This document shows, piece by piece, positions 40,552 to 50,300 of a stretch of DNA of 64,000 nucleotides. A program made the position numbers and the translations under genes. The notes beneath the pieces are model-generated. The model ran no database searches. It saw only the letters and a program-made list of their open reading frames with translations, and had not been told where the DNA came from. The DNA is from Streptacidiphilus sp. P02-A3a (GTDB lineage Bacteria > Actinomycetota > Actinomycetes > Streptomycetales > Streptomycetaceae): positions 8,937,922 to 9,001,921 of the forward strand of contig NZ_CP048289.1 in assembly GCF_014084105.1 (NCBI RefSeq), read 5' to 3'. Positions within the stretch are counted from its first letter, which is position 1. Every line of letters begins with the position of its first letter.

Positions 40552-42141
40552 ATGACGGCGTTACCCGAACATGAGATCCGCGACCTCTTGGCGGAGCAGC
40601 TTGACGTCCTCGAACCAGGACTGACTCTCGTTCGACGCGAGTTTCCGCTGAGTGACCGGCCCCTCCACACGAGGGGCAGGATCGACATCCTCGCCCGCGA
40701 CCGGCACGGCCTCTGGGTGATCATCGAGTTGAAGCGTTCGACGTCCACCTCGCGTGAGGCGTTGCACGAAGTGGCGAAGTACGCAGAGTTGCTGCAGCGC
40801 GACAAGCAGGTCGCTCCGGACCGCATCCGTGCGCTCATCGTGTCGACAGACTGGCGCGAACTGCTCGTGCCGGTGAGCAACATGGCCCGTGACTGGAGCC
40901 ATGACCTTCGGGGCTACGAGCTCCAGGTTCATGACGACCGGACACTCAGCGTCAAGCGAGTCACACTGCTTCCCACGCCGGCGGAACAGTACGTCACGCC
41001 GGTGCACTGCATCTACCTCTACGCAACTCCTCAGGACCGCGACCGCGGGTGGAGGCACATCCAGCGGGTCGCCGCCGAGATCGGCGCACCCCACCTACTC
41101 GCCGCCGACTTCGATCGCATCAACGACATGGACACTGTCGTCGCGCACTACGGCCTCTACCTGGGCATCGGCACTGTCGAGTGGGGGAGTGCGCTGTCGG
41201 ACGCCTCGGAGGCGGAAGGCTACGCCGCGGAGCGCCCGGCCGAGTACGAGGCACTCTGTGAAATCAACGCTCGTGTCCGCTGCGTGGGTGTCGAGTCGGC
41301 TCACCCGGGAGTGCTGGGCACTCTGGTCGAGAATCCCAACTGGGACATCACCGGATATCGGGGCACGGGGGCGTTCGCCGCGAACAACGGCGCGTTCGAG
41401 GAACACGACTGGCTGCTGATGCTGGCCGGTCATGACCGGGGGGACGGGCACGTCAAGTTCATCGGGACCGCGAACCCCCGGATTGCGAGCCGATGGCGCT
41501 CCTTCGTGGAGCAGGCCATGACCAGTCTCGGGGGCAACCCCGTTTGGGAAGTACTCGTCCGAGCTTGGCTGGAGCGAACAGCCCAGCAGCCAGGGGACAT
41601 CGACGTCTTCCTGTGGATCTACAACCCCTGTGACCTCATCCAGACCGTCGTCTACGGATGGCCGGACGAGGTCGCCCGGTGGGAACCACGCATCACGGCT
41701 ATCGCGAGCTTCCCCGACGGCAGCAGCTCCGTCGTCGAGGGCAGGCTGTGCACAAACAGCATGGGTGGTGCACCGGGCTTCCATCACTTCGCGCACGAGG
41801 TCTACAGCGATCCTGTCAGCTGGATGGTGACCCGATACGGAGGCGCCGCTTGGGTGAGCGACCTGGACTTGGTCCGCCGGCTCGGGCTGACCTACACGTT
41901 CCTCGAGATCACCAGCGACCACTCGGGGGCCCCAGCCCCAGAGGATGAGCGCGGCCTCTGGCTGGTCGAGGACGGGCGAGCGAGCCGCTACTCGTCCAAC
42001 GATCCGGAGTTCCTCATGGCCTTGAAGCTCAACACCTACAGGGGAGACTTTGTGCCCCTTCGTGACTTCTTGAAGAGGTACCGCCATGAGGTCAATGCGC
42101 TCCGCCTTGAGTACCTCAGCTGCCTGGACATCAGGCGTTGA
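40552..42141 (+). CDS. NucS/DUF91-like nuclease fused to a large unknown domain
   Basis: 529 aa from ATG 40552; ATG 40531 is also in frame, and neither has a ribosome site. Residues 1-120 form a PD-(D/E)xK fold with GRIDILARD (Asp44) and IIELK (Glu59, Lys61), as in the C-terminal nuclease of NucS. A globular C-terminal part of about 400 aa (FDRINDMDTVVAHYGLYLGI; DWLLMLAGHDRGDGHVKFIG; VFLWIYNPCDLIQTVVYGWP) matches nothing I recognise. The fourth codon is TTA (MTAL), so translation should need the bldA tRNA. Likely a DNA-cleaving defence or maintenance protein. Confidence 0.75.
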   Translation: MTALPEHEIRDLLAEQLDVLEPGLTLVRREFPLSDRPLHTRGRIDILARDRHGLWVIIELKRSTSTSREALHEVAKYAELLQRDKQVAPDRIRALIVSTDWRELLVPVSNMARDWSHDLRGYELQVHDDRTLSVKRVTLLPTPAEQYVTPVHCIYLYATPQDRDRGWRHIQRVAAEIGAPHLLAADFDRINDMDTVVAHYGLYLGIGTVEWGSALSDASEAEGYAAERPAEYEALCEINARVRCVGVESAHPGVLGTLVENPNWDITGYRGTGAFAANNGAFEEHDWLLMLAGHDRGDGHVKFIGTANPRIASRWRSFVEQAMTSLGGNPVWEVLVRAWLERTAQQPGDIDVFLWIYNPCDLIQTVVYGWPDEVARWEPRITAIASFPDGSSSVVEGRLCTNSMGGAPGFHHFAHEVYSDPVSWMVTRYGGAAWVSDLDLVRRLGLTYTFLEITSDHSGAPAPEDERGLWLVEDGRASRYSSNDPEFLMALKLNTYRGDFVPLRDFLKRYRHEVNALRLEYLSCLDIRR

Positions 42142-42243
42142 CGCCACGAAGACCCCTCCGCCGACCAGCGGCGTCTCGACCACCGCTCACTCGGTTCGCC
42201 AGGCTGCGACATCAGCCGCTTCCGGCCTATAGGGGGTTCGCCT

Positions 42244-42520
42244 TCAACTGGTCGGGGCCGAGTTGTGCAGTCGGGCGATTCCAAGCATCACCGTGTGGAC
42301 GCCATCGCCCTTCAGACGGCAGTCGCGGAGGATCTTCCAGGTCTTCATCTGCGCGAAGACGTGCTCGACGCGAGCCCGGACTTGCTTGTGGGAGTGGTTG
42401 TGCTGCTTCTCCAGTAGGTGCCGACCAGGAGCACGCGGTCCTCCAACGGCATTGACCAGGGCCGCCCGGGACCTGCCGCATCGCCCCCCTTCGCGTCGGA
42501 GCTGGGTGAGCAGCTTTCCC
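42244..42520 (-). pseudogene. IS5-family transposase with internal deletion
   Basis: The C-terminal part is clear (RARVEHVFAQMKTWKILRDC then RLKGDGVHTVMLGIARLHN, stop at 42244). The upstream part PLEDRVLLVGTYW lies in another frame and belongs to the N-terminal third of the same family. The catalytic middle has therefore been deleted and the halves fused out of frame. Confidence 0.85.
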
Positions 42521-42634
42521 GAACGCTCGCCGGCTCAGCCCGGTGAACGGAGCTATCCAGGACGGTTCCGACGCTGAGATCACACCTGCCACTGCAAGAT
42601 CGTCCCAGGTTCGGCAGGGCCCCTGGTGCGGCGT

Positions 42635-42970
42635 TCAGGAGATGATGCTGTCCGCAGAGAGCACCGGATCCGCCCATGCGGCGAAACCGAGGATCGGACG
42701 CTGAGTCGGGCTGCCGCCAACGTCGTCGTAGAGCGTCCGACGCACCCTCCTGCCCTGGCGCACCAGGTATTGCAGGCCCTCTACATCGACGATCCCGCAC
42801 TCACCGGCATCCAGGTCAACAGGGGAGTCGTCGACGCGACTGACATCCCAGCCGGCCTTCGTCGCGAGATGCATCCAGACCTGGACTGCTCGCTCGGGGT
42901 GCTCTGCAGCTCAACTCGTCCCCACTCTCGCGATGATCTGCACCGAGTCGGGTCGCTCGTCAATGGCCAT
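42635..42970 (-). pseudogene. Small gene with in-frame nonsense codon
   Basis: ATG 42970 reads MAIDERPDSVQIIARVGTS, then TGA (42911-42913). The same frame continues for 92 codons (AAEHPERAVQVWMHLATKAG, GECGIVDVEGLQYLVRQGRR) to a proper stop. Replacing TGA by TGG would give a continuous 111-aa protein. An internal ATG at 42874 would give a 79-aa product. Family unknown. Confidence 0.6.
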
Positions 42971-43371
42971 CACAGCCCATCTCATCGAGAGGCGATCATG
43001 GCAGAGCCCTCGCCCAACCAGCTCATCAGGTGTCTGGGAAGGCGTTGCGGGACAGCCCTTAGTTGCCGCCGTTGGCTGATCGTCCCCAGGCGCCTGGTAG
43101 GCCAGGGCCGAGGCGACAGCCACCGAGTGTTCGATCATCCCAAGGCGTCTCATCCAGTGCCCACAACCGATGGGAAGAGCGAAGGCCCAAAGGGCAGAGC
43201 GAGTGCACAACGAACGCCTGAACCGAATATCGCATATCGCCCTGCTCGCTGGCCTGAATCGTGGCCAAGTGCACCGATCAGAGGAGGCTGAATTCACTGC
43301 TCTTTCTCTCCAAGGGCCCGCAGAGCAAATCTGAGTGAGGAATCATCCTGCTTCGCCGAGGAGGCGACACC
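42971..43371. other. Upstream region of the second integrase
   Basis: No gene supported. Two candidate arm motifs (TCCCCAGGCGCC at 43083, TCCCAAGGCGTC at 43138) occur here, matching motifs near the att cores. GAGGCGACACC gives the integrase ribosome site at the end. Confidence 0.45.
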
Positions 43372-44727
43372 ATGCGTGCTGTCGGAACTGTCTATCAACG
43401 GTGCGGCTGTCGGGACGGCGTGACCAAACGCCAGCTGGGGCGACACTGCCCCGAGCTCGGCACCGACGGCCACGGTGCCTGGTACGTCGCGCTGCCAGCC
43501 ACCGGGGGAACTCCCGGTGCCCCCAAGCGGCTTCGTCACGGCGGCTACCCCTCCCGCACGGAGGCCGAGACCGTCCTGCGGCGGCTGCTGAACCCGGCCC
43601 TGGCCACCATGGACCGGGGCCTGACCGTGGAGGGCTGGCTCACGCAGTGGATGAAGAACCTGGAGGGACGGCTCAGACCGACCACGGTGCGCGGCTACCG
43701 CAAGCACGTCGACCAGTACCTGATCCCCCTACTGGGCGGCGAGCTGCTGTGCGCGCTCACTCACGCCTCGGTCCAGCGCGCATTCCACACGATCGTCCAG
43801 CAGCACCAAGCCGCCGGGCTCTCGCTCAGCGGCGCCACCGTCCGCCGGATCCACGCCACCTTGAGCTCAGCCCTGAGCGCCGCCTGCCGCGCAGGGCTCC
43901 TGGACCGCAACCCGGCACGCCAACTGGACCTGCCCAAGGCCCCACCCCCACGCCCAGTCGTGTGGACCGACGCCCAGGTCGAGCATTGGCAGCAGACCGG
44001 GACCAGGCCCGCGGTGGCGGTGTGGACAGCCTCCGACACCGCCCGATTCCTCTCCGCCATCCGTCACCACCGCCTCTACGCCCTCTACCACCTCTACACC
44101 CTGCGCGGCCTGCGCCGCGGCGAGAGCCTAGGACTGCGCTGGTCCGACATCGACCTCGACGCCAGGACCCTGAACATCCGCTGCCAACTGCAGAAGCATC
44201 CCGGCGGCGTCTTCGAGGACTGTCCGACCAAGACCGCTTCCAGCGCCAGACAGGTCGCCCTGGACCACCACACCGCTCACGTCTTGGCCGCCCACCGCCG
44301 CCGACAGCTCGACGAACGCTCTACAGCAGGCGAGCACTGGACCGACACCGGATACGCCTTCACCGACCAACGCGGGCTGCCCCTGGCCCCTGACCACGTC
44401 GGTCACACCTTCCAGCAGCTGATCCGCACCCATGACCTGCCACCGATCCGACTCCACGATCTGCGACACATCGCAGCGACCCTGGCCGTCAACGCCGGCG
44501 TCCAGATGAAAGTCGTCCAGCACCAGGTCGGCCACGACAGCATGACTACCACCGCCGACACCTACACCAGCGTCCTACCCGAAACAGCACGCCAAGCCGC
44601 CGAGGCCACGGCCCGCCTCCTCAACAACGCAGCACGCCAACACCAACGCCTCACCCACCACCTCCCCCGAATCCGCAGCCCCCACTTGAGGATCCGCGCC
44701 CCACGCCCACGACCCCCTCGACCCTGA
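43372..44727 (+). CDS. Tyrosine integrase (internal copy)
   Basis: 451 aa. The N-terminal region has several Cys (GTVYQRCGCRDGVTKRQLGR). A SAM-like core-binding domain (about 90-190) and a catalytic domain follow. Arg is in LRGLRRGESLGLRW (about 248), the His-x-x-Arg box in LHDLRHIAATLAVNAG (about 363-366), HQVGHDSMTTT, and the nucleophile in TADTYTSVLP (about 397). It is clearly paralogous to the integrase at 54069, with matching motif spacing. It is not adjacent to an att core, so it may belong to an element nested or left over inside the island. Confidence 0.93.
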   Translation: MRAVGTVYQRCGCRDGVTKRQLGRHCPELGTDGHGAWYVALPATGGTPGAPKRLRHGGYPSRTEAETVLRRLLNPALATMDRGLTVEGWLTQWMKNLEGRLRPTTVRGYRKHVDQYLIPLLGGELLCALTHASVQRAFHTIVQQHQAAGLSLSGATVRRIHATLSSALSAACRAGLLDRNPARQLDLPKAPPPRPVVWTDAQVEHWQQTGTRPAVAVWTASDTARFLSAIRHHRLYALYHLYTLRGLRRGESLGLRWSDIDLDARTLNIRCQLQKHPGGVFEDCPTKTASSARQVALDHHTAHVLAAHRRRQLDERSTAGEHWTDTGYAFTDQRGLPLAPDHVGHTFQQLIRTHDLPPIRLHDLRHIAATLAVNAGVQMKVVQHQVGHDSMTTTADTYTSVLPETARQAAEATARLLNNAARQHQRLTHHLPRIRSPHLRIRAPRPRPPRP

Positions 44728-44775
44728 TCCCCGGTATCCCGGATCGCTTCATCCGATCCGTCCTAGGCTCCGGCC

Positions 44776-45465
44776 ATGCATCAGTTCCTACGCTCCCTCG
44801 ACTCCTTGTCCCACTTCCTTCACCTCCAGTACGAGAAACTCCAGTGGGGCGATCTGGGCGGGTGGATAACCGGGCTCGCCACCATGGCCCTCGCGGGAGC
44901 CACGTACTGGGGGTTCAAGAAGCAGGCCGATGATATCGACCAGCAGCGCAAGGACCTCAGGGACCAGCAGGAGCAGATCAACGAGCAGAGGCGGCTCACC
45001 CAGAGGCAGACCGAGTGGATCGAGGCCCAGCTCGCCGCCCATCGCCGAGCACAGGCCAGGCAAGTGGGGGCCAGCCTCGAACTCGCTCCTTTGGCCCTGC
45101 CCGACCGGCAGCAGCGGGAGGTGCAGTACATCCGCGTGCTTAACAAGTCAGAGCGCCCGGTGTTCGCCGTGGATTGCCGTGCGCTGGACGGTCCGCACGC
45201 CCTGGGCGTCCCCGAGTACTGCGGTCACGTGTCCCGTCCGCTCTCGGGGGCCCAGCAGCCGAGCTTCGGCGTGGAGGGGAAGATCCCTTTCGATGTCCTA
45301 CTCCCCGACAAGAGCATCGACTTCATCTTCGACCGACAGCCGACGACTTTCGCGAAGGCCAGGTTCGTCGTGCGCTTCCAGGATGACGAGGGGGTGGAGT
45401 GGGAGCGCGATATCCAGCAGCGCCTCACCGAGGTCACCGAGGGCTCGGCAGAATGGTCGGTGTGA
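44776..45465 (+). CDS. Membrane-anchored coiled-coil protein
   Basis: 229 aa from ATG 44776. One TM helix (WITGLATMALAGATYWGF, about 30-48) leads into a long coiled coil (KKQADDIDQQRKDLRDQQEQ, INEQRRLTQRQTEWIEAQLA, about 48-96) and a C-terminal beta-like domain (RVLNKSERPVFAVDCRALDG; FDVLLPDKSIDFIFD). Such architecture is common in anti-phage accessory membrane proteins and also in ordinary stress proteins. It overlaps the next gene. Confidence 0.75.
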   Translation: MHQFLRSLDSLSHFLHLQYEKLQWGDLGGWITGLATMALAGATYWGFKKQADDIDQQRKDLRDQQEQINEQRRLTQRQTEWIEAQLAAHRRAQARQVGASLELAPLALPDRQQREVQYIRVLNKSERPVFAVDCRALDGPHALGVPEYCGHVSRPLSGAQQPSFGVEGKIPFDVLLPDKSIDFIFDRQPTTFAKARFVVRFQDDEGVEWERDIQQRLTEVTEGSAEWSV

Positions 45466-45725
45466 GCACCTCGTGGCGGGAGCGGTTCGGCATCCCGAAG
45501 ACCCTGGTCCTCTACCGCACCCCTGAGAGCTGGCGGCATGCCTCCTACAGCGCCTCCGGTGTCCTGGACGGACGGCTGTCCGGCATCCCGGCGGACAGCC
45601 TGCCGCAGGAAGCCCAGGAGGCCCTGCGCCACCGCATGGAGGAGAGCCTCCGGCAATCGCTCACCGGCGTGTGGGCTGCCGATGAGCGGCCGGGGTGGTG
45701 GACAGACATGGTCAGCACCGCCTGA
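45453..45725 (+). CDS. Small protein coupled to the coiled-coil gene
   Basis: 90 aa from ATG 45453 (GAGGG upstream) or 87 aa from GTG 45462, which overlaps the previous stop as GTGA. It is soluble (FGIPKTLVLYRTPESWRHAS; LPQEAQEALRHRMEESLRQS). No known family. The overlap indicates co-translation with the membrane protein. Confidence 0.6.
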   Translation: MVGVSTSWRERFGIPKTLVLYRTPESWRHASYSASGVLDGRLSGIPADSLPQEAQEALRHRMEESLRQSLTGVWAADERPGWWTDMVSTA

Positions 45726-45821
45726 ACGGTCTCCGGCTCAGGAGACTGCTGCCCGGAAGGCAGGTCACAGGTCCGACAAGAAATCACTTCCGTTACGGCA
45801 GCGCCGATAGCGTCCTCGACC

Positions 45822-46607
45822 ATGACGAGGCGGAACACCCCCAACGATCAGCGCACCCGGCCACCGGCGCACGATCCCGCGAAACTGAGCACCGGGTGGC
45901 GGGCGGGGATGGCAGTGATCAGCTTCGCCATGGTGACCGCCGGGGCCACCGCCGTGTTCAGGACCACCGTGGAGGCCGGGCCCACCGCCTTGATCACCAT
46001 CGGGGCCGCCCTGTTCGTCGTGGCCGCCGGAGGCCGGGCAGTGACCTGGTTCAAGTTCGGCGACACCGAGATCCACACCGACACCGAGGCCGGTCGGGAG
46101 GAGGTCGAGCGATCACTGGAGGAGGACGAGCCCGCGCAGGCACTCGCAAGCGTGCAGACCGCCATCGCCTACGACCCCGCCGTCCTCCAAGATCCCATGG
46201 TCTTCAACACCAGCGCTGCCCTGTATGACCAGCTCGTCAGGGACGCTGTTCGCAAGAACGTAGGCGCGCAGGTCACGACGCTGTCGACGATGGGGCCCGT
46301 CGATCTGGAGGTGGAGTCCTCCGGCAGGAAGATCGCGGTAGTAACCAAGTTCCCCCGCGCGCCACTGACACGCTCACGAATTCTGGAACTCGGCGTGGCC
46401 GTCCGGAACCGGGATCGGGATCGGGACTCGGAATACTCCGGGATCGCCCTGGTGATCCCGCATACGGCGAAAGGTCGCTTGCCTGAGTTCGCTCACTACT
46501 TCCGGGAGATGGTTGGCGTGGCTCTGGAGGTCGTGACGTGGTCGGGCCCCGAGGACGACATCGCACTGAAGGCGGCCCTCCAGAGACTCCTGGGCACTGA
46601 CGCCTAA
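45822..46607 (+). CDS. Two-TM protein with cytosolic domain, paralogue of the 26660 gene
   Basis: 261 aa from ATG 45822. It has a polar N-terminus and two TM helices (AGMAVISFAMVTAGATAVFR; TALITIGAALFVVAAGG, about 29-68). FKFGDTEIHTDTEAGREEVE and a cytosolic domain (KIAVVTKFPRAPLTRSRILE; SGIALVIPHTAKGRLPEFAH) follow. The same arrangement and similar motifs (AVFR, FGD, a helical hairpin region, then a strand-rich domain) occur at 26660-27487. No family name known to me. Confidence 0.75.
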   Translation: MTRRNTPNDQRTRPPAHDPAKLSTGWRAGMAVISFAMVTAGATAVFRTTVEAGPTALITIGAALFVVAAGGRAVTWFKFGDTEIHTDTEAGREEVERSLEEDEPAQALASVQTAIAYDPAVLQDPMVFNTSAALYDQLVRDAVRKNVGAQVTTLSTMGPVDLEVESSGRKIAVVTKFPRAPLTRSRILELGVAVRNRDRDRDSEYSGIALVIPHTAKGRLPEFAHYFREMVGVALEVVTWSGPEDDIALKAALQRLLGTDA

Positions 46608-46762
46608 CCTCAGACGCGAAAGGAGCACCGGCTGGCACGCCGGCGCTCCCCGAACTCGTCTACAGCGCAGGTCACCCGGACTCTACGACCCGCCAGTCCA
46701 CGACCGAAGTGTTCGAAGCCCTCGCCGAGGTGATGGTGAACGAGGTGCCCGTCTCCGGGCCA

Positions 46763-47074
46763 CTACCGTGACCGGCCGAGGGGTGGCAAGGTCAGCATGA
46801 TGCGAGAGTTAGCTGTGATCGAGGTGTTGGCCACGGTGGCGGTCCCGGCCGCCAGTATGGCTACCCTCATGCGGGCGTTGATGCCCTCCTTGATCCGCAG
46901 ACCGTACCCGGCAGAGGCGATGCGCAGGTCGGCAGTTGTCAGGTCGATGCAGTTGGCTGCCCCATGGATGAGGGTGACGTCCCTAGAGACTGCCCCCGGC
47001 CCCCAGGAGAGCTGGCCGCCCACCGTCGGGAGGAACCGGGCCGTATTGCCGCCGAACACCTTCCGAACTCGCAC
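46763..47074 (-). pseudogene. Phage tail-protein remnant
   Basis: The C-terminal half (GLRIKEGINARMRVAILAAG, TATVANTSITANSRIMLT) closely resembles a segment repeated in actinophage tail or appendage proteins (KEG-N-A-x-MG-x-A-T-L-x-A-GT-x-x-VANT-S-V-T-A-N-S-R-I). The upstream part (TLIHGAANCIDLTTADLRI) fits too. Both ends look truncated, and no ribosome site precedes it. Confidence 0.6.
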
Positions 47075-47302
47075 CGGTCACTGGACAGCAGCCGTGATTC
47101 AGAATCCACCGCGATCCAGCTCAACTAGCAGCACGTCACGCTGGAGGTGCCTCAGTCTTCTCCGCCTCCCATGCCCTCTGGAGCATGTGCCGACTGGTGG
47201 CCCGGCCAACCTCGGGCAGCGATCGCAGCGGGAGCATCACGGGCACGACCGAGTCAGTCAACTGCGCTGCTTGGCAGGCTAGCCATGTGCTAGGACAGAG
47301 GC

Positions 47303-50300
47303 GTGACTGCACAGAGCGGGCTCTCCGTCGGACAACTGGCAGCAGCTCTTTGCCTCAAGACCGACTGGATCGACGAACTGGCCCGCAACGGGCACATCAG
47401 CTACACGATCGACCAGAACGGGCATCGCGTCTACGACCCTGTGGCTGTCCGTGCGGAGATCGAGCGCTTGCACTCCCGGCCGTTGGCTCCGGGGTTCAGC
47501 ACCGGCGGCGCGCTGCGTGAGATCGACAGCCTCGATCTCACGGCCTGGGCTGTCCGCGAAGGGCTGGAAGGCGAACTGCCTGAGCTTGTACGACTGCTGC
47601 TGGTCGGCTCCAGGGCTACACTGACGAAGCTCCAGATACCAACCTACGAAGGTACGGAGAGCTCCGGGTGGGACGCCATCGTTGAGGCGGCCGATGGCAC
47701 CCGCCATATCCCGGTCGGCACTTCAGCCTGGGAAATGGGGCGGGGCCGCGACGCCGACAAGAAGGCCAACTCCGACTACGAGAAACGCACCGCGGATCCG
47801 TTGGGGCTCGACCCGGCCCGGACCACCTTTGTCTTCGTCACGCCCTGCAAGTGGCCCAAGGCCCGGGCGTGGGCCAGCGCCAAGCGCGCCGAGGGCAATT
47901 GGAAGGACGTCCGTGCCTACGATGCAGGCGACCTGGCGGACTGGTTCGACTATGCGCCGACGGCCTATGCCCGCGCGGCGAGAATCCTTGGCCGCGACCC
48001 GAAGGGCACCGCTGGCCTTGGTGCGGCCTGGTCGGCCTGGTCGGCCTACACGGTCCCTGTCCTACCCGCTGGCCTGTTGACCGCAGGACGCGAGGCACAG
48101 GGCAAGGCGCTGCTGGACGCGCTGACCGGTCCTGCGGCGTCGGTCTGGGTGGATGCGGATTCCGAGGACGAAGCTCTCGGCTTCATCCTCGCGGTGTTCG
48201 CCGGTCTCCCGGAGCAGTGGCGTGAGACTGCTGCCGCGCGGAGCCTGGTGGTGCGGAGCCTGCATGCGTGGGACGACGTCCTGTCTCGGATCGAGGGCAG
48301 GTGCGGGCACATCCTGATACCCGCCTTCCCGCAGGCGCCCGTTGCACAGGCCGTGGAACAGGGGCACTACGTGGTCGTTCCCGCCTCCCGCCGACGCACC
48401 CCGGCGCCTGGAGCTCTCTCCATCGGCCTTCCGCGGCTGAGTCGGTTCCCGGCCTGGCAGTGCCTGGTCGCGGACGGCGTGCCGGAACGCACGGCCGATG
48501 AGATCTCCCGGCTCGCACGGCTCAGCCTTGCGGTCGCCCGGCGCCGGTTCGCGGCCGACGGAAGCGGCGCACCGAAGTGGGCGTCTGCTGGGGAAGCCCC
48601 GTTGCTGCTGCCAGCTCTCCTGGCAGGTGCCTGGGAGGAGGAGCGCTCCGCCGACCAGTCGCTTCTCGCTGGGCTGGCCGCTCAGCCGTACCCGGTGCTG
48701 CGCGAGCGCTGCGTACGCTGGGCCCAGGAGGCGGATACACCGTTGCGGCTGACGGCGAACGTCTGGTTCGCGGTGTCGCCCGCCGACGCGTGGGGCCTTC
48801 TGCTGCCGTACGCCCACCCCGAGTTGCTCGGGCGCTTTCGCGACGCCGTACTGCGCGTCCTGCCCCGCTCACGGCCTGCCAGCGCACAGGCACTGGCCGC
48901 CTTCCTCGCACCGGACGCAGATGGCGAGACGCAGTGCTCCGACCGGCTCCGAGTGGGCCTCGCCGACACCCTCGCGCTGATCGCCACGCACCCGGCGGAC
49001 AAAGCCCTGGACTACGGGCAGAACGGCGCGGAGTTCGCGGAGGTCATGGTGCGCGAGCTGTTGCATCCCGCTGACGGCCGATCTCCTTGGCTGTCACTGC
49101 ACGACGTGCTGCCCCAGCTCGCTGAAGCCGCACCTGACGAATTCTGCGCCGCCCTGGACGACGCGCTGGATGACGGCAGCGTCTTTGAACTGCTGGCCTC
49201 CGAGACCCCGACCACGCGGGATGATGCTGAACTTGCCTCGCTTATGAGCGCGTTGGAGCGACTGGCCTACTCCCCCGAGTACATGGGCTCCGCCGTCCAC
49301 GCCCTGGCACGGATCGCCGAGGAGGAGCACCACAGGAACAGCGGCAAGAGACCCCGTAATAGCGGGCCCGGGCAGAGCCTTCGGCAGGTTTTCCATCCCC
49401 GGGGGCCTCAGACCGGTGCCGACTACATCAGCCGGCTCGCCGCGCTCGACCAGGTACGCCGCATCGCACCCGAGACCGGGTGGTCACTCATGCTCGGCCT
49501 CCTTCCCTCCATCGGCAGCGCGCTCAAGACCTCCGACACCCCGCGCTGGCGCGACTGGCCATCAACACCTGCCGCATCGAACCCCCAGGAACAGCACAGC
49601 CTGCTCGACGAGGTCCTGACACGCATGGTCGAGGATGCAGGGGACGATGGTGATCGCTGGAGCGCCCTCATCGACACAGTGCCCTACCTGCCGGAGCAGG
49701 ACCGCCGTGCAGTCCTGGACACCCTCGGCGAAGCACACGACCGCATCCACGGCACAGCACGGACGGCTGTCTCCCAGGCGCTGGACAAGGTAGTACGCCA
49801 GCACCGGAGACACCCGAACGCGAAATGGGCGCGCCCGGCCGAGATCATCGATCCGATCGCCACCGTCGCCGAGCGCTTCAGCGACGTGACTCCCATACAG
49901 CGCATGGCGCAACTGTTCGACTGGCACGTCGAAGTCGGTCCCTGGACCGGCGAGGCAGGCGATCTGGAAGCAGAGCGGAACCGAGCGCAGCAGGGTCGAG
50001 AAGATGCCGTATCGGCCCTGCTGGAGAGTGCGGGCGTACCAGGGCTGCTCGCCTTCGCTGCGCACTGCAACGCTCCGGCGCTCGTCGGCGACGCCGTTGC
50101 TCGGGTCGGGGGCGTGGTGGACGAGGAGGTCGTGCCGCTGCTGGACGACGCCGAGCCGACGCTCCGCCAAGTGGCGGAGGGCTATGTCACCGTCCGCTTC
50201 GATACCGCTGGCTGGGACTGGGCCAGCCCACTGCTCGCGGAAGCGACCGTGTGGCCGGTGGCCCGGACTGCACGATTCCTGGCCCGACTCAGGCCGTCTG

